NCBI GenBank assembly: GCA_946480785.1
Contig: CAMLLD010000025.1
Coordinates: forward strand, 5,933 to 69,932
DNA length: 64,000 bases
Reading direction: 5' to 3'
DNA from: an uncultured Blastocatellia bacterium
Lineage (GTDB): Bacteria; Acidobacteriota; Blastocatellia; Pyrinomonadales; Pyrinomonadaceae
Shown here: in pieces, positions 15,820-24,989 of the stretch
Layout of the letters: each line of letters begins with the position of its first letter
Position numbering within the stretch: position 1 is the first letter of the stretch
Position numbers and translations under genes: made by a program
Notes under the pieces: model-generated
The model's input: only the letters and a program-made list of their open reading frames with translations
Databases searched by the model: none
Told to the model about the DNA's origin: nothing

Positions 15820-17001
15820 ATGGCCGTTAAAATCGACGATCTGCTACGCATCGCTACTGGTCACGCTGCTTCCGATCTGCACCTGAAGGTCGGCGCCTTC
15901 CCCGTCATGCGCATCGGCGGCGAACTCCATCCGGTCGAGGACGCCCCGCGGCTGAAACCCGAAGACACCCTCGACATGGCGTTCTCGATGATGTCCAACC
16001 GGCAAAAGCAGCGGTTCAAGGAAGTCTCCGAAGTCGACATCGGCTACGGCGTTTCCGGCCTGGGCCGTTTCCGCGCCAACATCTTTCAGCAACGCGGCAC
16101 CGTCAGCATCGTGCTGCGCGTCATTCCCGATCACAACAAGAGCGTCACCCAGCTCGGTCTTCCGCCCGTCATCGATAAGATCGCCGAAGAACGACGCGGT
16201 CTGATCCTCGTCACCGGCGCGACCGGCTCGGGTAAGTCAACCACGCTCGCCGCGATGATCGATTGCATCAACTCAACCCGCAGCGGTCACATCGTCACGA
16301 TCGAAGATCCGATCGAGTTTCTGCATCGCGACAAGCAATCGTTTGTCACGCAACGCGAAGTTGACGTCGATACCCGTTCGTTTGCGGAAGCACTGCGCGG
16401 CGCGCTGCGACAAGATCCGGACGTGATTCTCGTCGGCGAAATGCGCGATCACGAAACGATCGAAACCGCGTTGACCGCCGCCGAGACAGGCCATCTCGTG
16501 CTCTCGACGCTGCACACACTCGACGCCACCGAAACGATCACGCGCATCGTCTCGTCGTTTCCCTCGCACCAGCAGAAATCTGTGCGCATTCAGTTGGCCG
16601 GAATCTTGAAAGCGGTGATCTCGATGCGGCTCGTGCGTGCGGCGAAAGGCGCGGGACGAGTGCCGGCGATCGAAGTGCTGGTCTCCACCGCGTTCATTCG
16701 CGATCACATTATCAACGAAGAAAAGACGTACCTGATTCGCGAAGCGATTGCCGCGGGCACTTCGCAGTACGGCATGCAGACGTTCGACCAATCGCTGTTC
16801 CACTTACTCCAACAGCGACTCATCACGCAGGAAGAAGCGCTGCACAACGCGAGCAATCCGGACGAGTTCAAGATGCGCGTACAGGGCATCTACTCCGCCG
16901 ATGACACACTCGCGCACATGACCACGCCGACGATTACGGCGCCGCCGCCAGTGCCTCCCTCGGCTACGACCGAACCCGAAAGCATCTTCGCGAAGTACTA
17001 A
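15820..17001 (+). CDS. pilT: Type IV pilus retraction ATPase PilT
   Basis: A hexameric secretion ATPase of 393 residues that drives pilus depolymerisation and twitching motility at the inner membrane. The N-terminal PAS-like part (ASDLHLKVGAFPVMRI) is followed by Walker A GATGSGKST (about residues 133-141), the Asp box around TIEDPIEFLH, Walker B VILVGEMRD (about 203-211) and the His box GHLVLSTLHT. The C-terminus is extended by a Pro/Thr/Ala-rich tail of roughly 30 residues. No other pilus genes are adjacent, as is common for pilT. Its stop overlaps the stop of the convergent nuclease-fold gene by 4 bases. Confidence 0.95.
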   Translation: MAVKIDDLLRIATGHAASDLHLKVGAFPVMRIGGELHPVEDAPRLKPEDTLDMAFSMMSNRQKQRFKEVSEVDIGYGVSGLGRFRANIFQQRGTVSIVLRVIPDHNKSVTQLGLPPVIDKIAEERRGLILVTGATGSGKSTTLAAMIDCINSTRSGHIVTIEDPIEFLHRDKQSFVTQREVDVDTRSFAEALRGALRQDPDVILVGEMRDHETIETALTAAETGHLVLSTLHTLDATETITRIVSSFPSHQQKSVRIQLAGILKAVISMRLVRAAKGAGRVPAIEVLVSTAFIRDHIINEEKTYLIREAIAAGTSQYGMQTFDQSLFHLLQQRLITQEEALHNASNPDEFKMRVQGIYSADDTLAHMTTPTITAPPPVPPSATTEPESIFAKY

Positions 17002-18533
17002 TTCACCCGCATGCGGCGCATTACGCGCACGCCCGAACGCCAGTCTTCGTTGATGTCGAAGCGATAGATCTCGACGTCGCCGGCGATGCAGCGAGCGAGC
17101 GTCGCGAAAGATGGATGCACGCGGAGTGTGGGCGCCACGAGATACACGAGCGGTGCTTCGTCTTTGATTCGCAAGTCGCCGAACAGTTTGGCGCGCTCGA
17201 TGTGTCCGCGGCGTCGATGCGCTTCAACGCGCCGCCAGTAATCAGCGCCCTGTAAAACGTGCTCGCGATCTTCGTAGACCTTCAACTCGATCACGACGAG
17301 TCTTCCATCCTGCCGCAAAGCTAATAAATCAATCGGCCGGATGCCGAGCTTGCCGCCGCGCGCCGTGCGAAACTGCGCGTGCAACGGCGCGATGATCAGC
17401 CCGGGATCGAGTTTGGTGATGTCGCGCCGCAGCAGCGACTCGAGCCACGCCTCGGCCGCCGAACGATAAAAAGCGTGACGATGATCCGCCGCGTTCGCCG
17501 AGCGATACTCACGCAGATCGCGTAACAGGTTTTCCCAATCGCGGCGTGTCGATTCGTCGAGTATCCGGCGGCGTGCAGCATCGAGTCCAAACCAGATGCG
17601 TTCGACGCCGAGCAGCGAGCGAACGCGCGCGAACGGTAGTCCGAAGTAACGCAGTGTCGCGCCGTGACGCGCATGGACCACGTCAATCGCGTGCGGCGCC
17701 GCCGCGACGATCGAAGCAATTTGCGCGCTCATCTCAGCCGCAACCACCGGCGGAAACGGCGCGAGTTTCTTCTTCCAAAGATCGCGCCGCTCGAGAGGTT
17801 CGGCTTGCTTCAAATTCCCAAGCTCATCATCAACCGTGAACACGCGAATCGTGCTTCGCAAACTCTCGCGCAACAACGCGACGCGATATAACAGCGGCTT
17901 GAGCAGCTCTTCCGCAACGACAAGCCAGAGCTGTTCGATGTACGGCGGCTTGATGCGATCGGCGGTTCGTTTGAACCACAATAACGCCGCCGACAAGAAC
18001 GCATCGACCGTCGCGGGATGGCTCGCCACGACCGGGCCGCACACGGCGATGCGCGTTTGCTTCCGACGCAGGACGATGCGTGCATAACGACCGGGCTGGC
18101 CCAGTCTCGTGCCGGGACTCAGCGCGCAACGCTCGATTCGCGTGTCCACTTGAAACGCAGCCGTGAGTCGCGCCAACCGATCGCAACGAACCTGCCGCGC
18201 GGCGCGAATCGTCGCCGACACCGCATGAGCCGAAGCACGCGGAACCAACTCGATCAGCGGTGACTCAGCACCCATCCTGCGCGACGCCTGCAGCAACAGC
18301 ATCCGCCCGTTCCACTGCCACCCGAGTACGCGCCACGAACGGCTTCCCCGCTCCGTCCAACAGGACAGCACCAACCGTTCAAACGCAATCGAGACGTCGA
18401 TCTCGTCTCGTCGCAGTGCGTACGTCTCCCCGCGTCCGGCGGTACAAAACCACTCCGGGTGCGCGCGCAATAGCACCGCGATCTGTTGGCGCGCAGCTTC
18501 GATTGACGAAAGCGACGTGAGGTTCTGGAACAT
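16998..18533 (-). CDS. Large protein with C-terminal RecB-like PD-(D/E)XK nuclease domain
   Basis: The product is about 511 residues from the chosen ATG (MFQNLTSLSSIEAARQQ); an in-frame ATG at 18596 lies in repeat-like sequence and is less likely. The first 370 residues were not recognised. The C-terminal part has the three marks of a PD-(D/E)XK nuclease of RecB type: RPIDLLAL with the first acid, then VVIELKV, then QGADYWRRV, fitting QxxxY. It lacks a helicase domain. Such folds occur in repair nucleases, restriction enzymes and Holliday-junction enzymes. The gene converges on pilT with a 4-base overlap and is divergent from the thiolase gene. Nuclease activity is inferred from the motifs. 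Confidence 0.6.
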   Translation of the reverse strand: MFQNLTSLSSIEAARQQIAVLLRAHPEWFCTAGRGETYALRRDEIDVSIAFERLVLSCWTERGSRSWRVLGWQWNGRMLLLQASRRMGAESPLIELVPRASAHAVSATIRAARQVRCDRLARLTAAFQVDTRIERCALSPGTRLGQPGRYARIVLRRKQTRIAVCGPVVASHPATVDAFLSAALLWFKRTADRIKPPYIEQLWLVVAEELLKPLLYRVALLRESLRSTIRVFTVDDELGNLKQAEPLERRDLWKKKLAPFPPVVAAEMSAQIASIVAAAPHAIDVVHARHGATLRYFGLPFARVRSLLGVERIWFGLDAARRRILDESTRRDWENLLRDLREYRSANAADHRHAFYRSAAEAWLESLLRRDITKLDPGLIIAPLHAQFRTARGGKLGIRPIDLLALRQDGRLVVIELKVYEDREHVLQGADYWRRVEAHRRRGHIERAKLFGDLRIKDEAPLVYLVAPTLRVHPSFATLARCIAGDVEIYRFDINEDWRSGVRVMRRMRVN

Positions 18534-18550
18534 GCTGTGAGGAGCACCTG

Positions 18551-18611
18551 GACAAGATTTACAGAACTCACAAGATTCAAACAACAGTCTTGTCAATCCC
18601 GAAATCCTGTC
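18551..18611. repeat. Dispersed repeat: ACAAGATT/AATCCTGTC inverted type
   Basis: Between the divergent nuclease-fold and thiolase genes the sequence reads GACAAGATTTACAGAACTCA, then CAAGATTCAA, and later CTTGTCAATCCCGAAATCC and TGTC, a degenerate inverted repeat of the AATCCTGT/ACAGGATT kind. It is probably related to the ATCTGTG/CACGGAT repeats elsewhere in the window and may fold in the RNA. Confidence 0.5.
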
Positions 18612-18668
18612 TACGTGTGTGCTTTGCGTAAAGACTTCTACCCTGTGCTACCATTTTTCGCAACTGAA

Positions 18669-19850
18669 ATGAAGAACGTTTATCTCGCAGGCGCAGTAAG
18701 AACACCAATCGGAAAATTCGGCGGCACGTTGCAATCGTGGACGGCGGCGGACCTCGGCGTCGCGGTCGCGCAGGAAGCTTTGCGTCGCGCGAACATGACC
18801 CCGAATCAAATAGACGACTCGATCTGGGGTTGCGCGCGCCAGGCCGGTGGTGGTCCAAACGTCGCGCGCCAGATCACTTTCCGCGCCGGCGTTCCCGAAA
18901 CCGTGCCGGCGTTTACGGTCAACCAGGCGTGTGGCTCGGGTTTGAAAGCCATCATCCTCGCGGCCCAGGAGATCATGTTGGGCCGCGCCGACGCAGTGCT
19001 CGTTGGCGGCACGGAAAGCATGTCGCGCGTTCCTTACTTCGCGGAAGGCGCGCGCTGGGGCATGCGCATGGGCAACATGCAACTCGTCGACGGCATGTAT
19101 CGCGACGGCTTCAACGATCCGCTGTCGGGCCTGATGATGGGCCAAACGGCGGAGAAGCTCGCGCGCCAGTATGAGATCTCGCGCGACGAGCAGGACGAGT
19201 TTGCGCTGCGTTCACAACAAAAAGCCGAAGCAGCGATCAACTCGGGTCGTTTCAAAGACGAGATAACCGGGCTCGAAATCACCGGCCGCAAGAACGAAAC
19301 GACGATCTTCGCCCAGGACGAACACTGCCGAGCGGGAACTACACTCGCCGCGCTCGCGAAGCTGCCGCCCGTTTTCTATAAAGACGGCAGCGTCACGGCC
19401 GGAAACTCTTCCGGCATCACTGACGGCGCCGCTGCGCTCGTAGTGTTGAGTGAAGCTGGTCTGAAACGAACGTGCGTCACACCTCAGGCGCGCATTGTTG
19501 ATTACGAGATCGCGGGCGTCGCACCCGACATCATGGGCATCGGTCCGGTACCGGCGGTGCGCGCGTTGCTCGCACGCCAGAATCTCACCCTCGACCAGAT
19601 CGATCTCGTCGAGCTCAACGAAGCATTCGCCGCCCAGGTGATCGCGTGCGATCGCGAACTGAAATTCGACGCCGATCGCTTGAACGTCAACGGCGGCGCA
19701 ATTGCGTTGGGCCATCCGATCGGCTGCACGGGCGTGCGCATCACCACCACGCTGGTCCATGAAATGCAAAAGCGCGACGCGAAGCTCGGGCTCGCAACTC
19801 TTTGCGTGAGCGGCGGCTTGGGTCTCGCCCTCTTGCTGGAGCGAGTGTGA
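18669..19850 (+). CDS. Acetyl-CoA acetyltransferase (thiolase)
   Basis: A type II thiolase of 393 residues that condenses or cleaves acyl-CoA thioesters; it may serve beta-oxidation or acetoacetyl-CoA synthesis. The ATG giving MKNVYLAGAVRTPIGKFGG is chosen because it matches family starts; an ATG 132 bases upstream would prepend repeat-derived residues. The nucleophilic cysteine lies in NQACGSGLKAI (Cys88), the second signature is NVNGGAIALGHPIGCTG, and the last catalytic cysteine is in LCVSGGLGLA, where the usual Gly-Gly-Gly triplet is Ser-Gly-Gly. No other fatty-acid genes are adjacent. Substrate chain length cannot be told from sequence. Confidence 0.95.
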   Translation: MKNVYLAGAVRTPIGKFGGTLQSWTAADLGVAVAQEALRRANMTPNQIDDSIWGCARQAGGGPNVARQITFRAGVPETVPAFTVNQACGSGLKAIILAAQEIMLGRADAVLVGGTESMSRVPYFAEGARWGMRMGNMQLVDGMYRDGFNDPLSGLMMGQTAEKLARQYEISRDEQDEFALRSQQKAEAAINSGRFKDEITGLEITGRKNETTIFAQDEHCRAGTTLAALAKLPPVFYKDGSVTAGNSSGITDGAAALVVLSEAGLKRTCVTPQARIVDYEIAGVAPDIMGIGPVPAVRALLARQNLTLDQIDLVELNEAFAAQVIACDRELKFDADRLNVNGGAIALGHPIGCTGVRITTTLVHEMQKRDAKLGLATLCVSGGLGLALLLERV

Positions 19851-20572
19851 GCCGGATGGCGGCGCGCCGCACAGCCTTAGTCTCATTCACCTCCGCCGCC
19901 ATACTTCTCGGCGTCGCGTGTGCGCAGAACCAAAGAGTCACCACTGACACAAACACCAACACGATCTCCGCAACGCCACCGTTCGAAACAACAGAACCCG
20001 AACACTATCGCGCCACGCGAACGATCACGACCGTCGCCGCGAATGGACAAACACACGTCACGAAGTACTCGATCGCGCGCGATGGCGAACAGCGTCGCGA
20101 TGAATCCGACAGCACCGGCCACCGCGTGGTCTATCTCACGCTTGCCGGCGAAAGGTTCGTCCTGCTACCCGACGAAAAAATCTACGCCGCGGTTACGAAT
20201 GAAGATCCGAACACCGGCGAGCAGGACGCCGAGAGCTCACCGGATCGTCTGCTGCACACCGAACTCGTCTCCCCCCGTTTTCAAAAGCTTGGCGACGAGA
20301 CAATCGCCGGCCGCACGCTGCAAAAATATCGCGTCGTTGTTAACAGTTCCGCGGGCGAGAACGTCAGCGTTGGTGAGACGTTGCTCTGGTTTGATGAAGC
20401 TTTGCACATGCCTGTTAGAACCGAAATCAGCTCCCCAACGGGGACGCGCGTCACGACAGAACTCTCGGACGTCGTGCTCAACGTCGACCCAAAACTTTTC
20501 GAAATACCGAAGGATTATCAAAAGATAGAATTCAACAAGCTGCGCGAGCGGCTGAATTTCAACCAACCTTGA
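19847..20572 (+). CDS. Exported protein with LolA/DUF4412-like fold (tentative)
   Basis: The start is ambiguous. A GTG overlapping the thiolase stop (GTGA) has GGAG five bases ahead; an ATG three codons later gives the same protein minus VSR. The 241-residue product has a basic N-terminus, a hydrophobic segment ending GVACAQ, perhaps a poor lipobox, and a beta-rich body with strands such as THVTKYSIAR, YLTLAGERFVLLPDEKIYA and a late segment VRTEISSPTGTRVTTELSDV, the pattern of LolA-like or DUF4412-type periplasmic proteins that bind lipid or follow oxidation. Family assignment is tentative. The overlap implies co-translation with the thiolase. Confidence 0.6.
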   Translation: MSRMAARRTALVSFTSAAILLGVACAQNQRVTTDTNTNTISATPPFETTEPEHYRATRTITTVAANGQTHVTKYSIARDGEQRRDESDSTGHRVVYLTLAGERFVLLPDEKIYAAVTNEDPNTGEQDAESSPDRLLHTELVSPRFQKLGDETIAGRTLQKYRVVVNSSAGENVSVGETLLWFDEALHMPVRTEISSPTGTRVTTELSDVVLNVDPKLFEIPKDYQKIEFNKLRERLNFNQP

Positions 20573-20631
20573 ACCGGCATGCGGGCATCGCAGTCCCGGC
20601 TTCGCAGTTACTCCCAGAAAGGTTTTCTGTA

Positions 20632-21639
20632 GTGAAAAGAAAGTTTGCAAACCTCTTGATTGTTGTTTTGGCGTTGTGCAGCGCCGAAGTGCTCACCGCG
20701 CAAACCCGTACGCGCAATACGACGCCTGCCCCGGCCGGCTTGATGACACAGTTGCCGGATTCGGACGCTGTGGCCCAGGTGAAGTTGCGCCAACTGCTGA
20801 ACGAATCGTTGCCGCGCATCTTCGCCAACAACTCGGCGCGGCTCGCTGAAATCAACACGAGCATCGAGTCGTTTAAGACGCGCACCGGCCTCGACCCGCG
20901 CATGTTCGAGCAGGTCGCGTTGGGCGCGCGCTTCAGTTATCCGGCCGAAGGCGTAACGAAAGTGCAGACGGTCGCGCTCGCAAACGGATCGTTCAGTCCG
21001 GCGGCGATGGTTGCGGCCGGTAGAATCGCCACGAGCGGCAACTATCGCGAAGAGAAGTATCAGGGCAAAACGATCTACATCTTCAAGCTCGATCAGGACA
21101 TTCGTCTGCTCGGCTTGTTTGATTTTCGTATCAACGAGCTTGCAGCAACGCCGCTCGATGCGAATGTGCTGGCGCTCGGCGATGAAGCTGCTGTGCGTGC
21201 GGTGATCGATGCCGCGCGTGCGACGAAGCGGGGGAATGCCGAACTGATCGCTTTGGCGAGTCGCGATCCGAACGCCGTGATCGGCTTTGGCGCAAACATG
21301 TCGGAGCAGTTGATCAAAAACCTCGACGTCAATCCCGCAATCGCAGCGGATCTCACGACACTCCGGCAGGTTTATGGATCAGTGGGAACGACGCAAACGG
21401 ATCTGCAATTGTTTGTCGCGGCGCGGGCGACGAACGCGGACGCCGCGAAGAACCTCGGCGACACGCTCGAAGGGTTGAAGCAGCTTGGTTCGTTATTCGT
21501 CGGACGTTTGTCGGGAGCGAAAGGCGTTTTAGCAAAGAGCGCCCTCGCGAATATGCAGATTGTCACCGCGGCGAACGAACTGCAAATCCGCACGGCGGTG
21601 CCGCAGGCTGACGTTGGACCATTGATGGGTGGTAAGTAA
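20632..21639 (+). CDS. Secreted protein of unknown function
   Basis: The start is a GTG that opens a normal signal peptide (KRKFANLLIVVLALCSAEV, cut near LTAQ) and is preceded by an AAAGG; an upstream ATG at 20569 would add 21 residues that do not look like a signal. The mature 310 residues alternate helix and strand, with phrases such as RTGLDPRMFEQVALGARF and DVNPAIAADLTTLRQVYGSV, and no cysteine in the mature part. The organisation, with a helical start, a middle domain and a final strand-rich part, weakly recalls DUF3352-type exported proteins. Function not recognised. It follows the preceding exported-protein gene by 59 bases and is followed by a strong hairpin. Confidence 0.7.
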   Translation: MKRKFANLLIVVLALCSAEVLTAQTRTRNTTPAPAGLMTQLPDSDAVAQVKLRQLLNESLPRIFANNSARLAEINTSIESFKTRTGLDPRMFEQVALGARFSYPAEGVTKVQTVALANGSFSPAAMVAAGRIATSGNYREEKYQGKTIYIFKLDQDIRLLGLFDFRINELAATPLDANVLALGDEAAVRAVIDAARATKRGNAELIALASRDPNAVIGFGANMSEQLIKNLDVNPAIAADLTTLRQVYGSVGTTQTDLQLFVAARATNADAAKNLGDTLEGLKQLGSLFVGRLSGAKGVLAKSALANMQIVTAANELQIRTAVPQADVGPLMGGK

Positions 21640-21643
21640 AAAG

Positions 21644-21689
21644 AAACACGGATTACACAGATGAAATTCGATCTGTGTAATCCGTGTTT
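21644..21689. terminator. Perfect 19-bp inverted repeat, shared terminator-like hairpin
   Basis: AAACACGGATTACACAGAT (21644-21662) is repeated in exact reverse complement at 21671-21689, with an 8-base loop. It lies between the stops of two convergent genes and ends in a short T-run on the plus strand and has A's on the other side, so it could stop transcription from both directions. The same core (CACGGAT, ACACAGAT) is found at several other intergenic sites in this window, so it is also a copy of a dispersed repeat. Confidence 0.7.
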
Positions 21690-21698
21690 TTCTGTGAC

Positions 21699-23714
21699 CT
21701 ACTTCGTTGGGAAGTTCAGCCCTTGTGGTAAACCGGGCTCGGCGGCGTTTTCGGATTCATCGAGCTGATCGAGCACCTTGTCGTAGATCTTGATCTTGCC
21801 GTCCTTCTTCATCCGTTGCTGAACAGTCGCGATGTAATCCTCGAAGATCTGGTTCTCGCGCTCGCTCAGGAGTTGCTGTTTCAACCGATCCTGCTCGCCT
21901 GCATTGAACGAGCTGAAGTCAGGCTCTTTTCGCTTCGCGACTCCCACGATGACCCAGTTCTCGCCGACTTTGATCGGCGCCTTGGCCACTTCGCCCTCTT
22001 TCAGACTGTAAATTAGATCGTCGAGCGCGGCGCTCGTGCCCGCTTTGCCGAGCGACGAGTTCAGCTTGAAACCTTCTTCAAGCCCGCCATCGAAACCTTC
22101 TTTTTCGCCGGCCGCTTTGATCGCGTCGGGACTATTCGCACTCGCCAGCAGATCTTTCGCTTTCTGTTCGAGTTGGTCTTTCGCGCGCTGCTGCTTCATC
22201 GCGTCCGCAATCTTCGACTTCACTTCGTCGAAGTCAGGAATGCGCGGATCTTTCTTGTCCACCAGCATCGGAATCGCAAAACCACTCTTAATACCGGTGG
22301 CCTCGCCCACGTCGTTGACATTATTGAGCGACGCGATCGCCTGCTCGAACTGCTGATTGACGCCGACGTTCGGTACATCGTCACCGGGTTTGATGTAAGG
22401 CGTTTCGCGGACCATGTCGGCCGGCGTCATGTTAGCTTGCGCCGCAAACTCCTGGGCCACCTTCTGCGGGTCCTTCGTCTCCTGCAAGCGGGCCTGGGCC
22501 TTCTTCGCGATCTCGAAAGCCGCGTTGTAACCACGCTCGTTACGCAGAGAAACGAGCAACTCGGCCTTCGCCTGGTCAAACGTCTTCGGCACGGACTCGC
22601 CGCGACGCAGGATGTAGAAATTGCCGGCATAACGAATCGGGACGTCGGTGATTTGTCCGACCTCCATCGTCGCCGTGCGGCTGTAGAGACCATGCGGTTT
22701 GTTCGGATCGTCCTTGTACGGCGCGGCGAGGAAGCCGCCGTTTTGCGCGGTCGTGGGATCTTCCGAGTTTCCTTTCGCTGCCTCGGCAAACGCCTGTTCC
22801 GAAACCTGGGTACTATTCTGCGTGAGCTTCGCGATCAGTTCCTTCGCCTTCTGCTCGACCTGCGCATCGAGATCCTTGCGCGCGACCTTCAACACGATCT
22901 GCTGAACCTTCCAGCCTGCCTCTTTGTATTTCGGATCCGTCTGGTCGTAACGCGCTTTTAGATCCACGTCGGAAATCGGGAGCTTCGAGCCGGCTTTTGT
23001 GGTGTCGATAAAGAGATACTTAATTTTCTTCTGCGGCTCGAGATAGCGGTAGTCAGTTTTGTGACTCTCGTAAAAACTGCGCAGCTCCTCGTCGCTCGGT
23101 TGAATCTTCGCGGCGAGCTTGTCGGCGCTGAGGGAAACATAATCAACGTCGAACGTCGTGTTGCGGCGTTTGAACTCTTCGCGCACTTCATCGTCGGAAA
23201 CGTTCACGCTCGCCGTGACGAACGCGCGCAACTTCTCCTGCGCGATCGCGTCGCGCATCTCGTTTTCGAAAGTCTCGATGTCGCCGTAACGCGCCGTGAT
23301 CGACTCCTTGTAACGATCGAAGCCGACAAAATTACCGGACGCATCGGAGAACTGCTTCATCAGTTTCTCTTTGAGCTCAGCCTCGCTGGCGCCGAAACCG
23401 AGTCGCTCCGCTTCCTGAACGAGCACTTCTTTATTGATCAGAATGTCGAGAATGCGACGGCTGCCGCCGAGGGCCGCGAGGTTCATCCGCCCGCCGTACA
23501 TCTGGTTCATGTTGTCGCGCATGCGAGCGAGCTCGGCGACCGTGATGTTATGAGAACCAACCTTGGCCACGACTTCCGTGCTCTTCGCGGGATCGATGGT
23601 CGTGACGCTGCGGCCCGGGGCGTAGAAGAAGATCAAGCTGACCGCCATCAGGACCGCAAAGCCGAGGATGATGATGTTACGCGTGCGTTCGAGACGTCCT
23701 AGTTGTTTGAGCAT
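21699..23714 (-). CDS. PpiD/SurA-like peptidyl-prolyl isomerase, membrane-anchored
   Basis: A 671-residue periplasmic folding factor. It has a single N-terminal membrane helix (about residues 13-31), a SurA_N/PpiD-type helical chaperone region starting near 47 (VAKVGSHNITVAELARM) and running through ILDILINKEVLVQEAERLG, a parvulin-like domain around residues 260-370 (VQQIVLKVARKD to AGNFYILRRG), and a second, less clear parvulin-like repeat near 460-590. E. coli PpiD has a similar anchor and length. It probably helps outer-membrane proteins, such as the TonB-dependent barrels here, to fold. Whether the parvulin domain is catalytic cannot be judged by eye. Confidence 0.88.
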   Translation of the reverse strand: MLKQLGRLERTRNIIILGFAVLMAVSLIFFYAPGRSVTTIDPAKSTEVVAKVGSHNITVAELARMRDNMNQMYGGRMNLAALGGSRRILDILINKEVLVQEAERLGFGASEAELKEKLMKQFSDASGNFVGFDRYKESITARYGDIETFENEMRDAIAQEKLRAFVTASVNVSDDEVREEFKRRNTTFDVDYVSLSADKLAAKIQPSDEELRSFYESHKTDYRYLEPQKKIKYLFIDTTKAGSKLPISDVDLKARYDQTDPKYKEAGWKVQQIVLKVARKDLDAQVEQKAKELIAKLTQNSTQVSEQAFAEAAKGNSEDPTTAQNGGFLAAPYKDDPNKPHGLYSRTATMEVGQITDVPIRYAGNFYILRRGESVPKTFDQAKAELLVSLRNERGYNAAFEIAKKAQARLQETKDPQKVAQEFAAQANMTPADMVRETPYIKPGDDVPNVGVNQQFEQAIASLNNVNDVGEATGIKSGFAIPMLVDKKDPRIPDFDEVKSKIADAMKQQRAKDQLEQKAKDLLASANSPDAIKAAGEKEGFDGGLEEGFKLNSSLGKAGTSAALDDLIYSLKEGEVAKAPIKVGENWVIVGVAKRKEPDFSSFNAGEQDRLKQQLLSERENQIFEDYIATVQQRMKKDGKIKIYDKVLDQLDESENAAEPGLPQGLNFPTK

Positions 23715-23828
23715 TAGATATTACCTTTCGAGGGCGAACCGCGGATTGTAAGGGACGCGAAGGACAACTGACAACCGACAAACCCTGGTTTGCTCGGATG
23801 AATTGCAGATGCTATTTTACTGCCCTGC

Positions 23829-24872
23829 ATGGATGCATTTGGCAGCTCAACGTGGCTGTGGCTGGGATTCAGTGTCTTCATTGTCACGATGTTGAGCCTG
23901 GACCTCGGCCTATTCAATCGCAACGCTCACACCATCCGGTACAAAGAGGCGTGGATTTGGAGCGGCGTGTGGGTATCGCTCGCCCTCATTTTCTGCGCGC
24001 TCGTTTTTCACTACCAGGGCCATGTTCGCGGGCTGGAATTTCTGACCGGCTACCTCATCGAGTTATCGCTTTCGGTCGATAACCTGTTCGTCTTCCTGCT
24101 GATCTTCTCTTACTTCAAGGTACCGGCGAAGTTTCAGCACCGGGTGCTGTTTTGGGGCGTGATGGGCGCGCTGGTCATGCGCTTGACGATGATCTTCGTC
24201 GGCGCGGCGTTGATCAACCGCTTTCAGTGGATCATCTATATCTTCGGCGGTTTTCTCGTTTACACGGGCATCAAGATGTTCCGGCACGAAGAGGTCGATA
24301 TTCAACCGGACCAGAACATCGCCGTGCGCATCGTGACGAAGTTTCTGCCGATCGCGCGCCACTACGAAGGCGAGAAGTTCTTCACCAAAATCAACGGCAA
24401 ACGAACGGGCACGTTGTTGTTGCTGGTCCTGATGGTCGTCGAAGTGACGGACCTCGTTTTCGCGGTCGACTCGATTCCGGCAATCTTCGCGATTACGACC
24501 AACACGTTCATCGTCTACACGTCGAACGTGTTTGCGATTCTCGGGCTGCGCTCGATGTACTTCCTGCTGGCGGGCGTGGTCGAGAAGTTTCGTTACCTGC
24601 GTACCGGCCTGGCGATCGTGCTCACGTTTATCGGGATAAAAATGCTGGTGGTGGCGCTTGGTTACCACATTCCGATCTGGTTCTCGCTGGTATTTGTGGC
24701 CCTCGTGCTGCTTGGTTCCGTGGCGGCTTCGTTACTGATTCCCGGCAAGCCGGACACGACGATGAAAGTCGACCTGCCGCCCGACTACAACCTCGACATT
24801 GGCGAAGAGCTCCCCGAACCGCCCCAAAAGCCCGAAAAGCAGGGAGAATCGCCTCGGATTAAACGTGCTTGA
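23829..24872 (+). CDS. TerC/Alx family integral membrane protein
   Basis: The 347-residue protein has about nine hydrophobic helices and the conserved TerC acidic motifs: ELSLSVDNLFVFLL in an early helix and VVEVTDLVFAVDSIPAIFA in a later one, with Asp and Asn/Glu residues within the membrane. TerC family proteins (Alx, MeeF and others) are linked to manganese export and metallation of exported enzymes; tellurite resistance is historical. The C-terminal 40 residues form a cytoplasmic, Pro/Glu-rich tail. No Mn2+-sensing yybP-ykoY leader was seen upstream. It stands between the divergent foldase and the FecR gene. Confidence 0.93.
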   Translation: MDAFGSSTWLWLGFSVFIVTMLSLDLGLFNRNAHTIRYKEAWIWSGVWVSLALIFCALVFHYQGHVRGLEFLTGYLIELSLSVDNLFVFLLIFSYFKVPAKFQHRVLFWGVMGALVMRLTMIFVGAALINRFQWIIYIFGGFLVYTGIKMFRHEEVDIQPDQNIAVRIVTKFLPIARHYEGEKFFTKINGKRTGTLLLLVLMVVEVTDLVFAVDSIPAIFAITTNTFIVYTSNVFAILGLRSMYFLLAGVVEKFRYLRTGLAIVLTFIGIKMLVVALGYHIPIWFSLVFVALVLLGSVAASLLIPGKPDTTMKVDLPPDYNLDIGEELPEPPQKPEKQGESPRIKRA

Positions 24873-24989
24873 ACGCTTCCGCTCGAGTGTGTTAAATTCC
24901 TGAACTGGAAGTGTTGCTGCCAGAAAAGCGGCGGTAAAACCCGCCGGACCGTTTGGACCCACACCTTAACCCCCTCCGGGATTTAGAAA

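Noticed and set aside
22173..22961. A 262-codon plus-strand frame opposite the PpiD-like gene
   Set aside because: Arg/His/Leu-rich antisense product with no motif.
23715..23828. yybP-ykoY manganese riboswitch ahead of the TerC gene
   Set aside because: The conserved riboswitch words and paired helices were looked for and not seen in the 114 bases available.
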